Shown here: one piece after another, positions 15,574 through 23,868 of the stretch
How the letters are laid out: each line of letters starts with the position of its first letter
How positions within the stretch are numbered: the first letter of the stretch is position 1
The notes under the pieces: generated by a model
Told to the model about the DNA's origin: nothing
The model's input: the letters and a program-made list of their open reading frames with translations, nothing else
Databases searched by the model: none
Assembly (NCBI RefSeq): GCF_036250735.1
Contig: NZ_CP109430.1
Location: 9,176,001 to 9,240,000 of the forward strand
DNA from: Streptosporangium sp. NBC_01495
Lineage (GTDB): Bacteria > Actinomycetota > Actinomycetes > Streptosporangiales > Streptosporangiaceae
Direction of reading: 5' to 3'
DNA: 64,000 nt
Position numbers and translations under genes: made by a program

Positions 15574-16023
15574 ATGGCCATCCAAGGCCCCATCCCCGTC
15601 CACTTCGGACAGGTCTTCCCGCACGGCTGCTTCATCGTCGGCGAGGTCGAGCAGGTCAAGGACTTCGACGCCTCGTCCAAGGGCCGCACCGTCTACGCCA
15701 AGGACAAGAACACCGGAGAGCTGGTGTGGCAGGTCGCGGTCATGGACGCCGACCCGACCGTGAAGGCCGGCCAGAAGACGGTCTCGGTCAAGATCCTGTC
15801 CCCCATCCAGCCGACCGTTCCGGCCGCGCTGCCGGGCCTGCCGTTCGTGCCGGTGGAGTTCGACGGCATGACCGCCACCGCCTACGTCAACCAGAACACC
15901 GGACGCCTGGCCTGGTCCATCCGAGCAACCACGATGCGCCCTCCCCGCACCGCCGCGGCTCCCGCTCGACAGAGCGCTCCGGCGCCGGTCAAGGAGACGA
16001 CCGGTAAGGACGTGGCGGCGTGA
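15574..16023 (+). CDS. pra: Pra-like activator of replication, integration and excision
   Basis: 149 residues from ATG 15574 (AAAGGA ribosome site 9 bases upstream). The sequence IPVHFGQVFPHGCFIVGEVEQVKDFD ... WQVAVMDADPTVKAGQKTVSVKI ... ALPGLPFVPVEFDGMTATAYVNQ matches the family annotated as plasmid replication, integration and excision activator after pSAM2 Pra. In pSAM2 this protein switches on the rep-xis-int operon. A low-complexity Ala/Pro tail follows residue 125. It is preceded by the KorSA-like operator and overlaps the next small gene by 4 bases (GTGA). Confidence 0.8.
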   Translation: MAIQGPIPVHFGQVFPHGCFIVGEVEQVKDFDASSKGRTVYAKDKNTGELVWQVAVMDADPTVKAGQKTVSVKILSPIQPTVPAALPGLPFVPVEFDGMTATAYVNQNTGRLAWSIRATTMRPPRTAAAPARQSAPAPVKETTGKDVAA

Positions 16024-16346
16024 GCGAACACAAGCCCTACACCTACGTCACCGCGTCGATTCACGAGGGCGTCACCCGATTCGATGTCTCCTTCTGCACC
16101 TCGGAGATGTCGGCCAAGGCGTTCGGGGGCGACGGTGAGCGACCGTTCCTGACCTTGTCCAGCACTGAGGCACACATGACGGTCACCACCACAGGCGGCG
16201 GGCCGGTCACCGAACAGGACGTGACCCTCGCGCGGGAGATCTTCACCGCCTCCGCGCGCTACCTGGCCAACTGCGAGCGCCTCCACGCGGAACAGCCGGT
16301 CAACCCCACCGACCAGACCACACCGTCCGGTGAGGTCGCGGCCTGA
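16020..16346 (+). CDS. Small hypothetical protein coupled to pra
   Basis: 108 residues. GTG 16020 overlaps the pra stop (GTGA), so it is translated with pra. The product is soluble, Thr-rich and has no recognised motif; the part TYVTASIHEGVTRFDVSFCTSEMSAKAFGGDGERPFLTLSS looks like a compact beta-rich domain. Similar small genes sit between pra and tra in pSAM2-type elements, without known function. A GC-rich hairpin (16356-16389) follows its stop and separates it from traSA. Confidence 0.6.
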   Translation: MSEHKPYTYVTASIHEGVTRFDVSFCTSEMSAKAFGGDGERPFLTLSSTEAHMTVTTTGGGPVTEQDVTLAREIFTASARYLANCERLHAEQPVNPTDQTTPSGEVAA

Positions 16347-16355
16347 CACGTAAGC

Positions 16356-16389
16356 GGGGCCGCCAGAAGCGCCAACTTCCGGCGGCCCC
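16356..16389 (+). terminator. Hairpin between the pra operon and traSA
   Basis: Arms GGGGCCGCC (16356-16364) and GGCGGCCCC (16381-16389) are perfect complements, and the 16-base interior can form a further GAAG/CTTC stem. No T-run follows, so it may act as a weak terminator, an attenuator or an mRNA end stabiliser. Confidence 0.55.
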
Positions 16390-16433
16390 TCGGTTCTCCC
16401 TCTCACGCGAATTCAAGGAAGGCCCCCAGTCTA

Positions 16434-17846
16434 ATGTTCAAGAAACTGCCCGGCGACGAGGCGCAGAACCTCGTCTCCACCACCCCCGATACCGCCGTCG
16501 TCTTCCGCCCGGCCGTCCTTCGCACCCCGGCGATCGTCACCATTGTGATCTTCGCGTGGCGACTGCTGGCCGGTGCCCTGCGGCTGCTGTGGCGCCACCC
16601 CATCGCCTCGGCCGTCGCTCTCACCCCCGGCGTGGTCACCTACGTCTGCGGTTGGCGTTGGGGCCTTGGCCTCGTCACGGTGACCCCTCTTGGCCTCACC
16701 GCCTGGTTCTTCCTCGCTCGCCCCTCGTTCCTTCGCCTGCTGGGCTGGCGCCTGTTGGCCTGGTGGCGGCTGGTGTGGATCTACCGGCGGCACTGGCAAC
16801 CGGTGATGATCATCTCCGGGCTCGGACGACACTTACGCGGCCGGGACTACCTGCCTCGCGTCGTCCGCGTCACCTGCACCTCGTGGGCCGACGTGGTCAC
16901 GGTGCGGATGCTCACCGGGCAGGCGGTCAAGGACTGGGCCGACCGCACCGAGCACCTCGCCCACGGGTTCGGTGCTCGCTCCTGCCGGGTCTCCATCGCG
17001 CGCTCCGGCCGACTACTGCTCGTCTTCCCTCGCCACGATCCCCTCGCCACACCGCTTCCCGCCGTACCGGTCCCGGATGAGGCATCGGTAGGACCGGTGG
17101 AGGTCGGCAAGTGCGAAGACGGCAAGCCCTGGCTCTTGAAGGTCCACGGCACTCACGTCCTGGTCGCCGGAGCCACCGGGGCGGGCAAGGGCTCGGTCAT
17201 CTGGTCGGCGATCCGCGGCCTACTGCCCGCCACACGTGCGGGCCTGGCACAGGTGTGGGCGCTGGATCCCAAACGGATGGAACTGTCCTACGGGCGTGAC
17301 CTGTTCGGCGACCGCTACGCCGCGAGCCCGGCCGACTGCGCCGATCTCCTGGAAGCAGCGGTGAAGATCATGCAGGAGCGGGCCGACCGCTACGCCGGAC
17401 TCCAGCGCTCCCACACTCCCTCTGTCGATGACCCGTTCGTCCTGGTGGTGGTCGACGAGGTGGCGTTCCTGACCGCCTACCAGTCCGACAAGGGGCTCAA
17501 GCTGCGCATCTCCGCCGCGCTGGCGACGCTCACCACGCAGGGCCGCGCGGTCGGCTTCGGTGTCCTGGCAGCTCTCCAGGACCCGCGCAAGGAGGTCATG
17601 AACATCCGCAACCTGTTTCCCGACAAGATCGCGCTCCGCCTGGATGAGTCCGAACAGGTGGACATGGTGCTCGGTGACGGCGCACGCGACCGCGGGGCAC
17701 TGGCCGATCACATCTCCCCGATCCCCGAGCAAGGCGCCGGTATCGGTTACGTCCGGCTGGAGACCTCACCCGACCCGATCCGGGTCCGTGCCGCCTACGT
17801 CTCCGACAGCGACATCCGCGCGATGGCCATGGAGGTGACCGCGTGA
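16434..17846 (+). CDS. traSA: FtsK/SpoIIIE-type DNA translocase for conjugation (TraSA/TraB-like)
   Basis: 470 residues. Two or three membrane helices lie near residues 30-115 (for example IASAVALTPGVVTYVCGW and LGLTAWFFLA). The motor domain has Walker A VAGATGAGKGS (about 244-254) and Walker B FVLVVVDEVAFL (about 333-344), followed by the RecA-like sensor QGRAVGFGVLAALQDPRKEVM. A single protein of this kind moves double-stranded DNA between mycelia in actinomycete elements, unlike relaxase-based conjugation. It overlaps the next gene by 4 bases (GTGA), starting a chain of overlaps that runs through int. Confidence 0.92.
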   Translation: MFKKLPGDEAQNLVSTTPDTAVVFRPAVLRTPAIVTIVIFAWRLLAGALRLLWRHPIASAVALTPGVVTYVCGWRWGLGLVTVTPLGLTAWFFLARPSFLRLLGWRLLAWWRLVWIYRRHWQPVMIISGLGRHLRGRDYLPRVVRVTCTSWADVVTVRMLTGQAVKDWADRTEHLAHGFGARSCRVSIARSGRLLLVFPRHDPLATPLPAVPVPDEASVGPVEVGKCEDGKPWLLKVHGTHVLVAGATGAGKGSVIWSAIRGLLPATRAGLAQVWALDPKRMELSYGRDLFGDRYAASPADCADLLEAAVKIMQERADRYAGLQRSHTPSVDDPFVLVVVDEVAFLTAYQSDKGLKLRISAALATLTTQGRAVGFGVLAALQDPRKEVMNIRNLFPDKIALRLDESEQVDMVLGDGARDRGALADHISPIPEQGAGIGYVRLETSPDPIRVRAAYVSDSDIRAMAMEVTA

Positions 17847-18040
17847 GGGTCAGCTTCTACGGCACCGACGAGGAGATCACCCGCATCTGCGAACGGCCCA
17901 TCCTCGCTGCCCTGGGACCGCGCCACGCTCAGCCCATCCTGGCCTTCGAGCTGTCCAACGTCCGCGTCACCACCGACCCGTACCAGACCATGTTCCGGCT
18001 GGTGGCCGACCTGTCCGAAGCGCGAGAGGGGCGAGCGTGA
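17843..18040 (+). CDS. Small hypothetical protein after traSA
   Basis: 65 residues, with a GTG start overlapping the traSA stop (GTGA). The sequence ends YQTMFRLVADLSEAREG and has no membrane segment, so it is not an obvious spread protein (Spd proteins are usually membrane proteins). I do not recognise a family. Tight coupling on both sides implies it is produced with the transfer and replication proteins, perhaps as a regulator or adaptor. Confidence 0.65.
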   Translation: MRVSFYGTDEEITRICERPILAALGPRHAQPILAFELSNVRVTTDPYQTMFRLVADLSEAREGRA

Positions 18041-18189
18041 CTGAACTGGCCTACATCCTCGACGGCCTGCGCTGCGCTGCCTGCCACGCGGTCAACACGC
18101 TGTGGCTGGACCTGATCCGCGGCCTGGTCGAGTGCCGCGAGTGCGGACAGGGCGCACTCCTCGACCACGACCAGGAGGCGGACGCGTGA
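18037..18189 (+). CDS. 50-residue zinc-ribbon-like protein
   Basis: GTG 18037 overlaps the previous stop and the TGA at 18187-18189 overlaps the repSA start. The short product contains CAAC near residue 13 and CREC near residue 34, two CxxC knuckles about 20 residues apart that suggest a zinc ribbon. Small CxxC proteins commonly lie before rep in these elements. The two exact GTGA overlaps and the paired Cys motifs make this a real gene despite its size. A role in DNA or Rep binding is inference. Confidence 0.7.
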   Translation: MTELAYILDGLRCAACHAVNTLWLDLIRGLVECRECGQGALLDHDQEADA

Positions 18190-19847
18190 GCAACCCCAAC
18201 GACCGCAGCCTGTCACGCGCCGAGCGTCAGAGGATGCCGCTCGCGCTGGATGTGGCAGTGGAGATCGCCAAACACAACGGGGTGTGCATCCGGCCAGTGG
18301 TCCTGCGTCGGCTGGACACCCGCACCGGGCTCACCGAGGACGTCAACGTGCCCTGCGGGGCCACCATGGACGCCAAGTGCTCGTCGTGCGCCCGGCGCAA
18401 CCGCTACCTGCGGATGGCCCAGTGCCGCGAAGGCTGGCACCTAGAAGCCGAACCCTCGATCACCCCGGATGAGCCCAACGAGGAACAGCTCTGGCTGGTG
18501 GAGTTCCGCGCCGACACGCAGGCCCAGCGCGATGCCGCGGAAAAGGCCGGCGACGACACGACCGACCTGGACGCGATCCTCGCCGGACTGGATGCCGAGA
18601 TCACCGCGGCCGGGATGCGCAGCACCCTGCTCGGCCGTACCACCGCCAAGCGCAACCGCTCGACCAAGCGACGCCAGGACGCCCCCGACCTGCCCAGGAA
18701 GGCCCGGCAGAACACCACCCTGGGACGGACCTTCACCAGCTCCGACGGGATGGTCTACCGGCCGTCGCTGTTCGTCACGCTCACGCTTCCCTCCTACGGC
18801 AAGGTACGCAACGGCGTGCCCGTCAACCCGGACGGCTACGACTACCGGCGGGCGGTCCGGGACGCGCTGCACTTCTCCAAGCTCGTCGACCGCTTCGTGC
18901 AGAACCTGCGTCGGGTCGCGGGCTATGACCTGCAGTACTTCTCTTCGGTCGAACCACAGAAGCGGCTCGCGCCGCACCTGCACATGGCCATCCGGGGCAC
19001 CATGCCGCGTGCTGAGGTCAAGGCGATCGCGGCGGCCACCTACCACCAGGTGTGGTGGCCCTCGGTCGACGAGGTGCGTTTCGAGGGCGATCATCTGCCG
19101 GTGTGGGTCGAGCGTCCCGCGCGGGAAGACAGCACGCCCTACCCGGACGGACAGGAGGGCGACTACCTCGATCCGGTCACTGGGGAAGTGCTGCCCACCT
19201 GGCGCGAAGCACTCGACCAGCTCGACACCGACGAGGAGGCCGAACCGCTGCACGTGGTCCGCTTCGGTGACCAGGTCGACGTTCAGGGCGTCCTCGGTGG
19301 CACCCCGGATGCCGACCAGTGCATCCGCTACCTCAGCAAGTACCTGACCAAGAGCCTCGGCGATACCCTCGACGCCGACAACCCGGCCCAACGCGACCAC
19401 GCGGCTCGCATGGTCGAGACGCTCCGCTACGAACCCTGCTCCCCGGCCTGCCCGAACTGGCTGCGCTACGGAGTCCAGCCCAAGAATCCCAAGGCGGGCA
19501 TGGCGCCGGGCCGGTGCCGGAGCAAGGCGCACAAGCCCGAACACCTCGGCCATGCGGGCCGTCGCGTCCTGGTCTCGCGTAAGTGGTCGAACAAGACCCT
19601 GTCCGAGCACAAGCGCGACCGGCGCACCTGGGTCATGGAAGCGCTCGGCCTGGCTGACGAGCCCGTTGACCCGCACCGTTACGTCTGGAAGCCCGTCCCG
19701 GCCGGCGACGGCAACATCCCCTCTCTGGCCCTGCGGCTGCTGCGCATGGTCGCCGAACGCCAGCGCTGGCGAGCGACCCTGCTCACCCTGCAACAGAAAG
19801 CGACCGGACACGATCCTTCGGCAATCGAGACTCGGGAGGCAGCGTGA
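18186..19847 (+). CDS. repSA: Rolling-circle replication initiator (RepSA-like)
   Basis: 553 residues from GTG 18186, chosen for the GTGA overlap with the preceding stop. An N-terminal Cys-rich module (CGATMDAKCSSCARRNRYL ... QCREGWH) resembles a zinc finger. The HUH nuclease signature is APHLHMAIRG (metal-binding His-x-His), and the catalytic region is CIRYLSKYLTKSLG with the Tyr-x-x-Lys-Tyr pattern. A second Cys cluster lies near residue 420 (CSPACPNWLRYG). pSAM2 RepSA of this type nicks the double-strand origin and replicates the excised element before transfer. Confidence 0.88.
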   Translation: MSNPNDRSLSRAERQRMPLALDVAVEIAKHNGVCIRPVVLRRLDTRTGLTEDVNVPCGATMDAKCSSCARRNRYLRMAQCREGWHLEAEPSITPDEPNEEQLWLVEFRADTQAQRDAAEKAGDDTTDLDAILAGLDAEITAAGMRSTLLGRTTAKRNRSTKRRQDAPDLPRKARQNTTLGRTFTSSDGMVYRPSLFVTLTLPSYGKVRNGVPVNPDGYDYRRAVRDALHFSKLVDRFVQNLRRVAGYDLQYFSSVEPQKRLAPHLHMAIRGTMPRAEVKAIAAATYHQVWWPSVDEVRFEGDHLPVWVERPAREDSTPYPDGQEGDYLDPVTGEVLPTWREALDQLDTDEEAEPLHVVRFGDQVDVQGVLGGTPDADQCIRYLSKYLTKSLGDTLDADNPAQRDHAARMVETLRYEPCSPACPNWLRYGVQPKNPKAGMAPGRCRSKAHKPEHLGHAGRRVLVSRKWSNKTLSEHKRDRRTWVMEALGLADEPVDPHRYVWKPVPAGDGNIPSLALRLLRMVAERQRWRATLLTLQQKATGHDPSAIETREAA

Positions 19848-20038
19848 GCAAGCACCGCGACCAGCTCATGACCGTTCCGGAAGTCCTCGACGAACTCGGC
19901 AGAGTCTCTCGGCGCACCTTCTACCGCTGGCGAGAAATCGGCCACGCTCCGCAGGGCCTCAAGCTCCCGAACGGCGAAATCCGCATCTATCGCAGCGAGT
20001 TCACCGCCTGGCTTGAGACCCTCCGGGAGGCAGCGTGA
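19844..20038 (+). CDS. xis: Excisionase (MerR-like helix-turn-helix)
   Basis: 64 residues; GTG 19844 overlaps the repSA stop by 4 bases and its own TGA overlaps int in the same way. The helix-turn-helix is LMTVPEVLDELGRVSRRTFYRWREIGHAP, followed by the wing LPNGEIRIYRSEFTAWL, the standard Xis/AlpA-type layout. It bends att-site DNA so that the integrase excises instead of integrating. Coupling to rep and int means excision and replication are produced together when Pra activates the operon. Confidence 0.9.
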   Translation: MSKHRDQLMTVPEVLDELGRVSRRTFYRWREIGHAPQGLKLPNGEIRIYRSEFTAWLETLREAA

Positions 20039-21399
20039 ACACCTCCTACGACGTGAAGTTCTGGGAGATCCGCCGGAACGAGACGAGCAAGACGCCGTCC
20101 TACGTGGTCCGCTGGAAGGTCGGCGGTCGCCAGAAGTCCAAAACCCTGCGGACCAAGGCTCTCGCCGAGAACCTCCTGTCGGACCTGCGGCAGGCGGCGA
20201 AGCGAGGGGAAGCCTTCGACATGGAGACCGGGCTCCCCCTCTCCATGCTCCAAGCCAAAAGCGCCCGGACGGTCTTCGAGTTCGTGCGGGCCTACATTGA
20301 CATGAAGTGGCCGCACGCTGCGGCCAAGAGTCGCGACAGCATGTCCGACGCGCTCTCGACGGTGCTCCCCGCACTGACCAAGGATCGCCCCGGCCGTCCC
20401 GACGCCGAGACCCTGCGAACCGCCCTCCGCAAGTACGCGCTCCTCCCGAACGGCAAGAGCCTCGACGTTCCCGCCGAGATGGCGCAGGTGATCCGCTGGC
20501 TTGAGGCGGCCTCCCTCGACCTGGTGGACCTGGGAGAGACCAAGGTCGTGCGGCTGGCGCTGGATGCGCTCGCCCTTCGCCTGGACGGCAAGGCCGCCGC
20601 GCCGAACACGATCGCCCGCAAGCGAGCCGTCTTCCATGCCGTTCTTGAGTACGCGGTGGAGCTGGAAGAGCTGGCGGCCAACCCGCTGCACAAGGTCAGA
20701 TGGAAGCCTCCAAAGACCACCGAGACCGTTGATCCTCGCGTCGCGGTCAACCCCCGGCAGGCTCAGGAACTCCTGACCATGGTCACCTACGTCGGCAAGC
20801 GCGGTCGGGGCCGGCGACTCATGGCGCTGTTCGCCTGCATGTACTACGCGGCGCTGCGTCCAGGTGAGGCGGTCGGCCTGCGTCTTCAGGACTGCCACCT
20901 GCCCGCGAAAGGCTGGGGACGGCTGACGATCGACGTCTCCCGGCCCGAGGTCAACAGGCAGTGGACCGACAGCGGGGACGCTCACGAGGAGCGGGGTCTC
21001 AAGCACCGGGGCAGTGCCGACGTCCGGCCGGTGCCGATCCCTCCCGAGTTGGTGAAGATCCTGCGACAGCACATCGACGAGTACGGGACCGGCGCGGACG
21101 GGCGCATCTTCCGCAGCGAGCGCGGCGGGGTGATCGCCTCGACGGCCTACACCGAGGTCTGGCAGGACGCGCGGGCACTCGCCCTGACTCCAGCTCAGGT
21201 CGCCTCTCCCCTCGGTCGACGACCGTACGACCTGAGGCACGCGGCGGTCTCGTTGTGGCTCAACGCGGGTGTCTCCGCTCCCGATGTGGCCGAGCGGGCG
21301 GGTCATGGTGTGGACGTCCTACTGCGGGTCTACGCCAAGTGCCTCGACGGGCAGAAAGAGATCGCCAACAAGCGGATCAGTGACGCGCTGACCGTATGA
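20035..21399 (+). CDS. int: Site-specific tyrosine recombinase (integrase)
   Basis: 454 residues. The N-terminal SAM-like arm-binding domain is followed by a catalytic domain with the first Arg in YYAALRPGEAVGLRL, then PYDLRHAAVS (Arg401; the usual preceding His is Tyr398, as in other pSAM2-type integrases), His424 in ERAGHGVDV and the nucleophile Tyr433 in LLRVYAKCLDG. All catalytic residues needed are present and the gene looks intact. It is the last gene of the GTGA-coupled operon. The 3' end (21001 onward) and 140 bases downstream are duplicated in decayed form at 23176-23690 beside tRNA-Tyr. Confidence 0.93.
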   Translation: MNTSYDVKFWEIRRNETSKTPSYVVRWKVGGRQKSKTLRTKALAENLLSDLRQAAKRGEAFDMETGLPLSMLQAKSARTVFEFVRAYIDMKWPHAAAKSRDSMSDALSTVLPALTKDRPGRPDAETLRTALRKYALLPNGKSLDVPAEMAQVIRWLEAASLDLVDLGETKVVRLALDALALRLDGKAAAPNTIARKRAVFHAVLEYAVELEELAANPLHKVRWKPPKTTETVDPRVAVNPRQAQELLTMVTYVGKRGRGRRLMALFACMYYAALRPGEAVGLRLQDCHLPAKGWGRLTIDVSRPEVNRQWTDSGDAHEERGLKHRGSADVRPVPIPPELVKILRQHIDEYGTGADGRIFRSERGGVIASTAYTEVWQDARALALTPAQVASPLGRRPYDLRHAAVSLWLNAGVSAPDVAERAGHGVDVLLRVYAKCLDGQKEIANKRISDALTV

Positions 21400-21540
21400 G
21401 ACGCACACCGCACGACCAGGGTCCCGGACACCACCGGGACCCTTCGGCGTTCCAGAGCCCGTTCTGGCCCGTGCGACGCTCGGAAAGCTCAGTACCACCT
21501 GGGAAAACGACCTCAAGATCATTTAACGTATATTGCGCGG
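21001..21540. repeat. Direct repeat copy A: int 3' end plus downstream flank
   Basis: This segment matches 23176-23690 over the last 133 codons of int and about 140 bases beyond its stop, including the tract from CGGACACCACCGGG to TGGGAAAAC and ending at an AT-rich GTATATT site. Copy A is intact in the coding part. The spacing between copies changes from 2175 to 2141 bases because copy B has lost 34 bases. Confidence 0.85.
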
Positions 21541-21711
21541 CGCGGTTCAGTATGCCAAGCCGAAGATCCCTCACACCGAAGCTCCCGTTAAAAAATCTAT
21601 GCTCTAACTTTCAATTCGAATGAAACCTGCAGAGCTGTTGTGGCATCCTGATCAGCTCGCTTCCTGCGAGCCCCGTTTTATTGGGCGTGTTGAGCGAACA
21701 GGGGCATCGTC

Positions 21712-23091
21712 ATGACGATCCGATATGACGACATGCGGGAAGCGACCGCTGTACTGATGCAAGAGGCGCTGGTGGCACTTAGCGCGGCCGAGCCGGAGCC
21801 GGTCTTCGCTGAGTATGTGGGCAGAGACGGTTGGTGGCGCAGCAGCCAGGAAACACTGGTGGTACGTCGGCGTCGGCGATGGCAGCATCCGCCGTTTTTG
21901 TCCAGCTATGACTGGTGGAACCGGCTACCGCAGATGTCGACCTTCCGCGCGGTGCTGGCCAGCCACCCGGAGCTGAGCGGCAAGGTCGATACCTTGATTG
22001 GGTTTGACTTCTCGGCCACGAGGCGAGAGTTGAGTGTCGTGCTGATCGCTGACTTGCTGACACCGCTGGTGGAAGCTTTCGGCAGCTACATCTTCGATCA
22101 GGCGTTTTTCGACGACACATACGAGCGGGTGGAAGCTGGCCTGCTCGCGCCGACGGTCCGACTGGTGCAGGCCGTACCGTTATTGGGTTTCGACATGGCC
22201 CTGCATCCCCAGGTGCACTTAGGGGATGGCATAACTATCCGGCTGATGACCGATGCCGAACTGTCCGCCGCTATCCAGACCGGTCTGCCGGATCAGGCGA
22301 CATCGAGCACTTTGAGCCGGTCAGTGTCGAGGTTCTATCAGTGTGCGGTTGTTAAAGTGACCACTTATCCAATTCGGGTCGGGGAAGTGGCCGGCCACGT
22401 GAACCCGCCGCCCTCAATTGACGAGGATGTGTCGCGACTCCAGATCGCTCTGAGACTAGTTTGCGGGGGGTCTGTTACCATCGGACGGTCGTTTCAGATG
22501 CAGCACCCCGACGATTTCGATGCTAGTTTTGGTTATTCGGCTTCGCTCAGTTGGAGTCAGACGCCTGACCTGACCCGCCCTACCCTCCTTCTCAGCACGG
22601 CCGAGGTCGCTTCAATTCAGCAGCTGATGACGATGCTGGCCGCCCCGGCCGTCACAGGGGATCGGCCGCTTCAAATGGCAATCCGCCGTCTCGTGTCGGG
22701 TGGATCCCATGGCCTACCCGAGGACCGCCTAGTTGATCTCATGGTGGCTGCGGAAGCTCTGTTCATTCACGGCGCAGGGCACGGCAGAACCCGAGAGAAG
22801 AAAGTTCTAATCGCGGCAGGCGCGGCAATCTTGCTTGATAGAGATCAAGAACTCGGCACGTCCTCAGCCGGTATCTCAGGCTTCATGTCAAAGGCATACG
22901 ATCTCCGAAACCATCAAGTTCATGCAGACCCCGGCGTACTTCCCTCGATGAGCCTTCTGAATGGCTCCCGAGCATCTACGCTTCAGCCGGTTGTGACGGA
23001 CCTGGAGCGCGTGATTCGCCGTGCCGTTACCTTAGCGATTCACCAGAACGTCGTGGCTACTCCTCCGCTCCATGGCGGACTTGGGGCGTAA
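21712..23091 (+). CDS. HEPN-domain protein, candidate antiphage defence cargo
   Basis: 459 residues. The C-terminal third has the HEPN signature: LVDLMVAAEALFI, then GFMSKAYDLRNHQVHAD, where Arg399-x4-His404 is the R-x4-6-H ribonuclease motif, and a final helix with VVTDLERVIRRAVTLAI. The layout (about 300-residue N-terminal domain plus ApeA-like HEPN) resembles the Apea-HEPN family, whose founding member aborts phage infection by RNA cleavage; that link is inference. Base composition is lower in GC than its neighbours. It lies alone between two copies of the integrase end, the typical site for cargo. Confidence 0.65.
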   Translation: MTIRYDDMREATAVLMQEALVALSAAEPEPVFAEYVGRDGWWRSSQETLVVRRRRRWQHPPFLSSYDWWNRLPQMSTFRAVLASHPELSGKVDTLIGFDFSATRRELSVVLIADLLTPLVEAFGSYIFDQAFFDDTYERVEAGLLAPTVRLVQAVPLLGFDMALHPQVHLGDGITIRLMTDAELSAAIQTGLPDQATSSTLSRSVSRFYQCAVVKVTTYPIRVGEVAGHVNPPPSIDEDVSRLQIALRLVCGGSVTIGRSFQMQHPDDFDASFGYSASLSWSQTPDLTRPTLLLSTAEVASIQQLMTMLAAPAVTGDRPLQMAIRRLVSGGSHGLPEDRLVDLMVAAEALFIHGAGHGRTREKKVLIAAGAAILLDRDQELGTSSAGISGFMSKAYDLRNHQVHADPGVLPSMSLLNGSRASTLQPVVTDLERVIRRAVTLAIHQNVVATPPLHGGLGA

Positions 23092-23169
23092 GAAGTTTCG
23101 GAGATCAGGCGCGCCCTTAGCTCGGGTGACCGCAACCACGCTGTTCGGTGGGCCGTGCTAAAAAGCTGG

Positions 23170-23550
23170 GGCGCAAGCACCGGGGCAACACCGACGTCCG
23201 CCCGGTGCCGGTCCCTCCCTAACTCGTGGAGATCCTGCGGCAGCACATCGAGGAGTACGGAACCAGCACGGACGAGCGCATCTTCTGTAGCGAGCCCGGC
23301 GGGGTGATCACCTCAACGGCCCATATCGAGATCCGGCAGGACGCGCGAGCACGCTCTCACTCTGCCTCAGGTCGCTCCCTTGCCCGGCGACTGTACGACT
23401 TGAGGCCCTGTCAATGCGGACGTCTCGGCTCCCGACGTGGCCGAGCGGGCGGGTCACGGTGTGGACGTCCTGCTGAGGATCTACGCCAAGTGCCTCGACG
23501 GGCAGAAAGAGATCGCCAACAAGCGGATCAGTGACGCGCTGACCGTATGA
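23170..23550 (+). pseudogene. Truncated, frameshifted integrase 3' remnant
   Basis: The DNA encodes the last part of the same integrase as 20035-21399 (RKHRGNTDVRPVPVPP, then EILRQHIEEYGTSTDERIFCSEPGGVITSTA, then in a shifted frame the AERAGHGVDVLLRIYAKCLDGQKEIANKRISDALTV end). An in-frame TAA follows VPP, and a 34-base deletion removes the helix after the catalytic Arg. Everything upstream is missing. It is the fossil of an earlier element of the same family at this tRNA gene. Confidence 0.85.
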
Positions 23551-23690
23551 GACACGCGCCGTACGACCAAGGTCCCGGACACCACCGGGGCCCTTCGGCG
23601 TTCCAGGGCCGCTTCTCGTCCGTAGAACACTCGGAAAGCCCTACGCCACCTGGGAAAACAGCCCCAAGATCATTGCGCGTATATTACGCG
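23176..23690. repeat. Direct repeat copy B: decayed int 3' end plus flank, next to tRNA-Tyr
   Basis: Counterpart of 21001-21540. It ends at a perfect inverted repeat CGCGTA-TAT-TACGCG (23676-23690), where copy A has only an imperfect version. Beyond this point the copies differ completely, so the edge is sharp. The tRNA 3' end is about 95 bases further on. Confidence 0.85.
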
Positions 23691-23747
23691 ACCACCGACA
23701 TGGGGCCGCTCAGAGCGGCATCCGGCTGCATACCCCGGAAACGCAAA

Positions 23748-23767
23748 AGAGGCCCCGGAGGGCCTCT
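23748..23767 (-). terminator. Terminator of tRNA-Tyr
   Basis: Arms 23748-23755 and 23760-23767 form an 8-bp stem with a 4-base loop. Read leftward it is followed by four U (AAAA at 23745-23748 on the given strand). It lies 17 bases after the tRNA 3' end on the minus strand. Confidence 0.85.
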
Positions 23768-23783
23768 GAGCTGCCAGTTTGGC

Positions 23784-23868
23784 TGGTGGCAGGTGCAGGA
23801 CTTGAACCTGCGTAGGCTGAGCCGACGGTTTTACAGACCGCTCCCTTTGACCACTCGGGCAACCTGCC
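23784..23868 (-). tRNA. tRNA-Tyr (anticodon GUA)
   Basis: On the minus strand the acceptor arms GGCAGGT and ACCTGCC pair over 7 bp, followed by discriminator A and an encoded CCA (23784-23786). The anticodon loop is CTGTAAA with GTA at 23834-23832. A long variable arm and the T-arm GCAGG-TTCAAGT-CCTGC complete a class II tRNA of 85 bases. Its 3' end faces the integrative element, as expected for an att site used by tyrosine integrases. Confidence 0.97.

Larger units (their letters stand above)
13442..23868 (+). mobile_element. Actinomycete integrative and conjugative element (pSAM2-like), composite, at tRNA-Tyr
   Basis: Gene order is pif-like pseudogene, small gene, korSA, DUF4265, pra, small gene, traSA, two small genes, repSA, xis, int, with int pointing at the 3' end of a tRNA gene. 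Six consecutive genes from traSA to int overlap by GTGA. A second int 3' end and its flank lie between a HEPN gene and the tRNA. I could not find a second copy of the tRNA 3' end, so the left boundary is arbitrary (first element-like gene). Transfer, replication and recombination genes look intact, while the immunity gene is broken. Confidence 0.8.
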
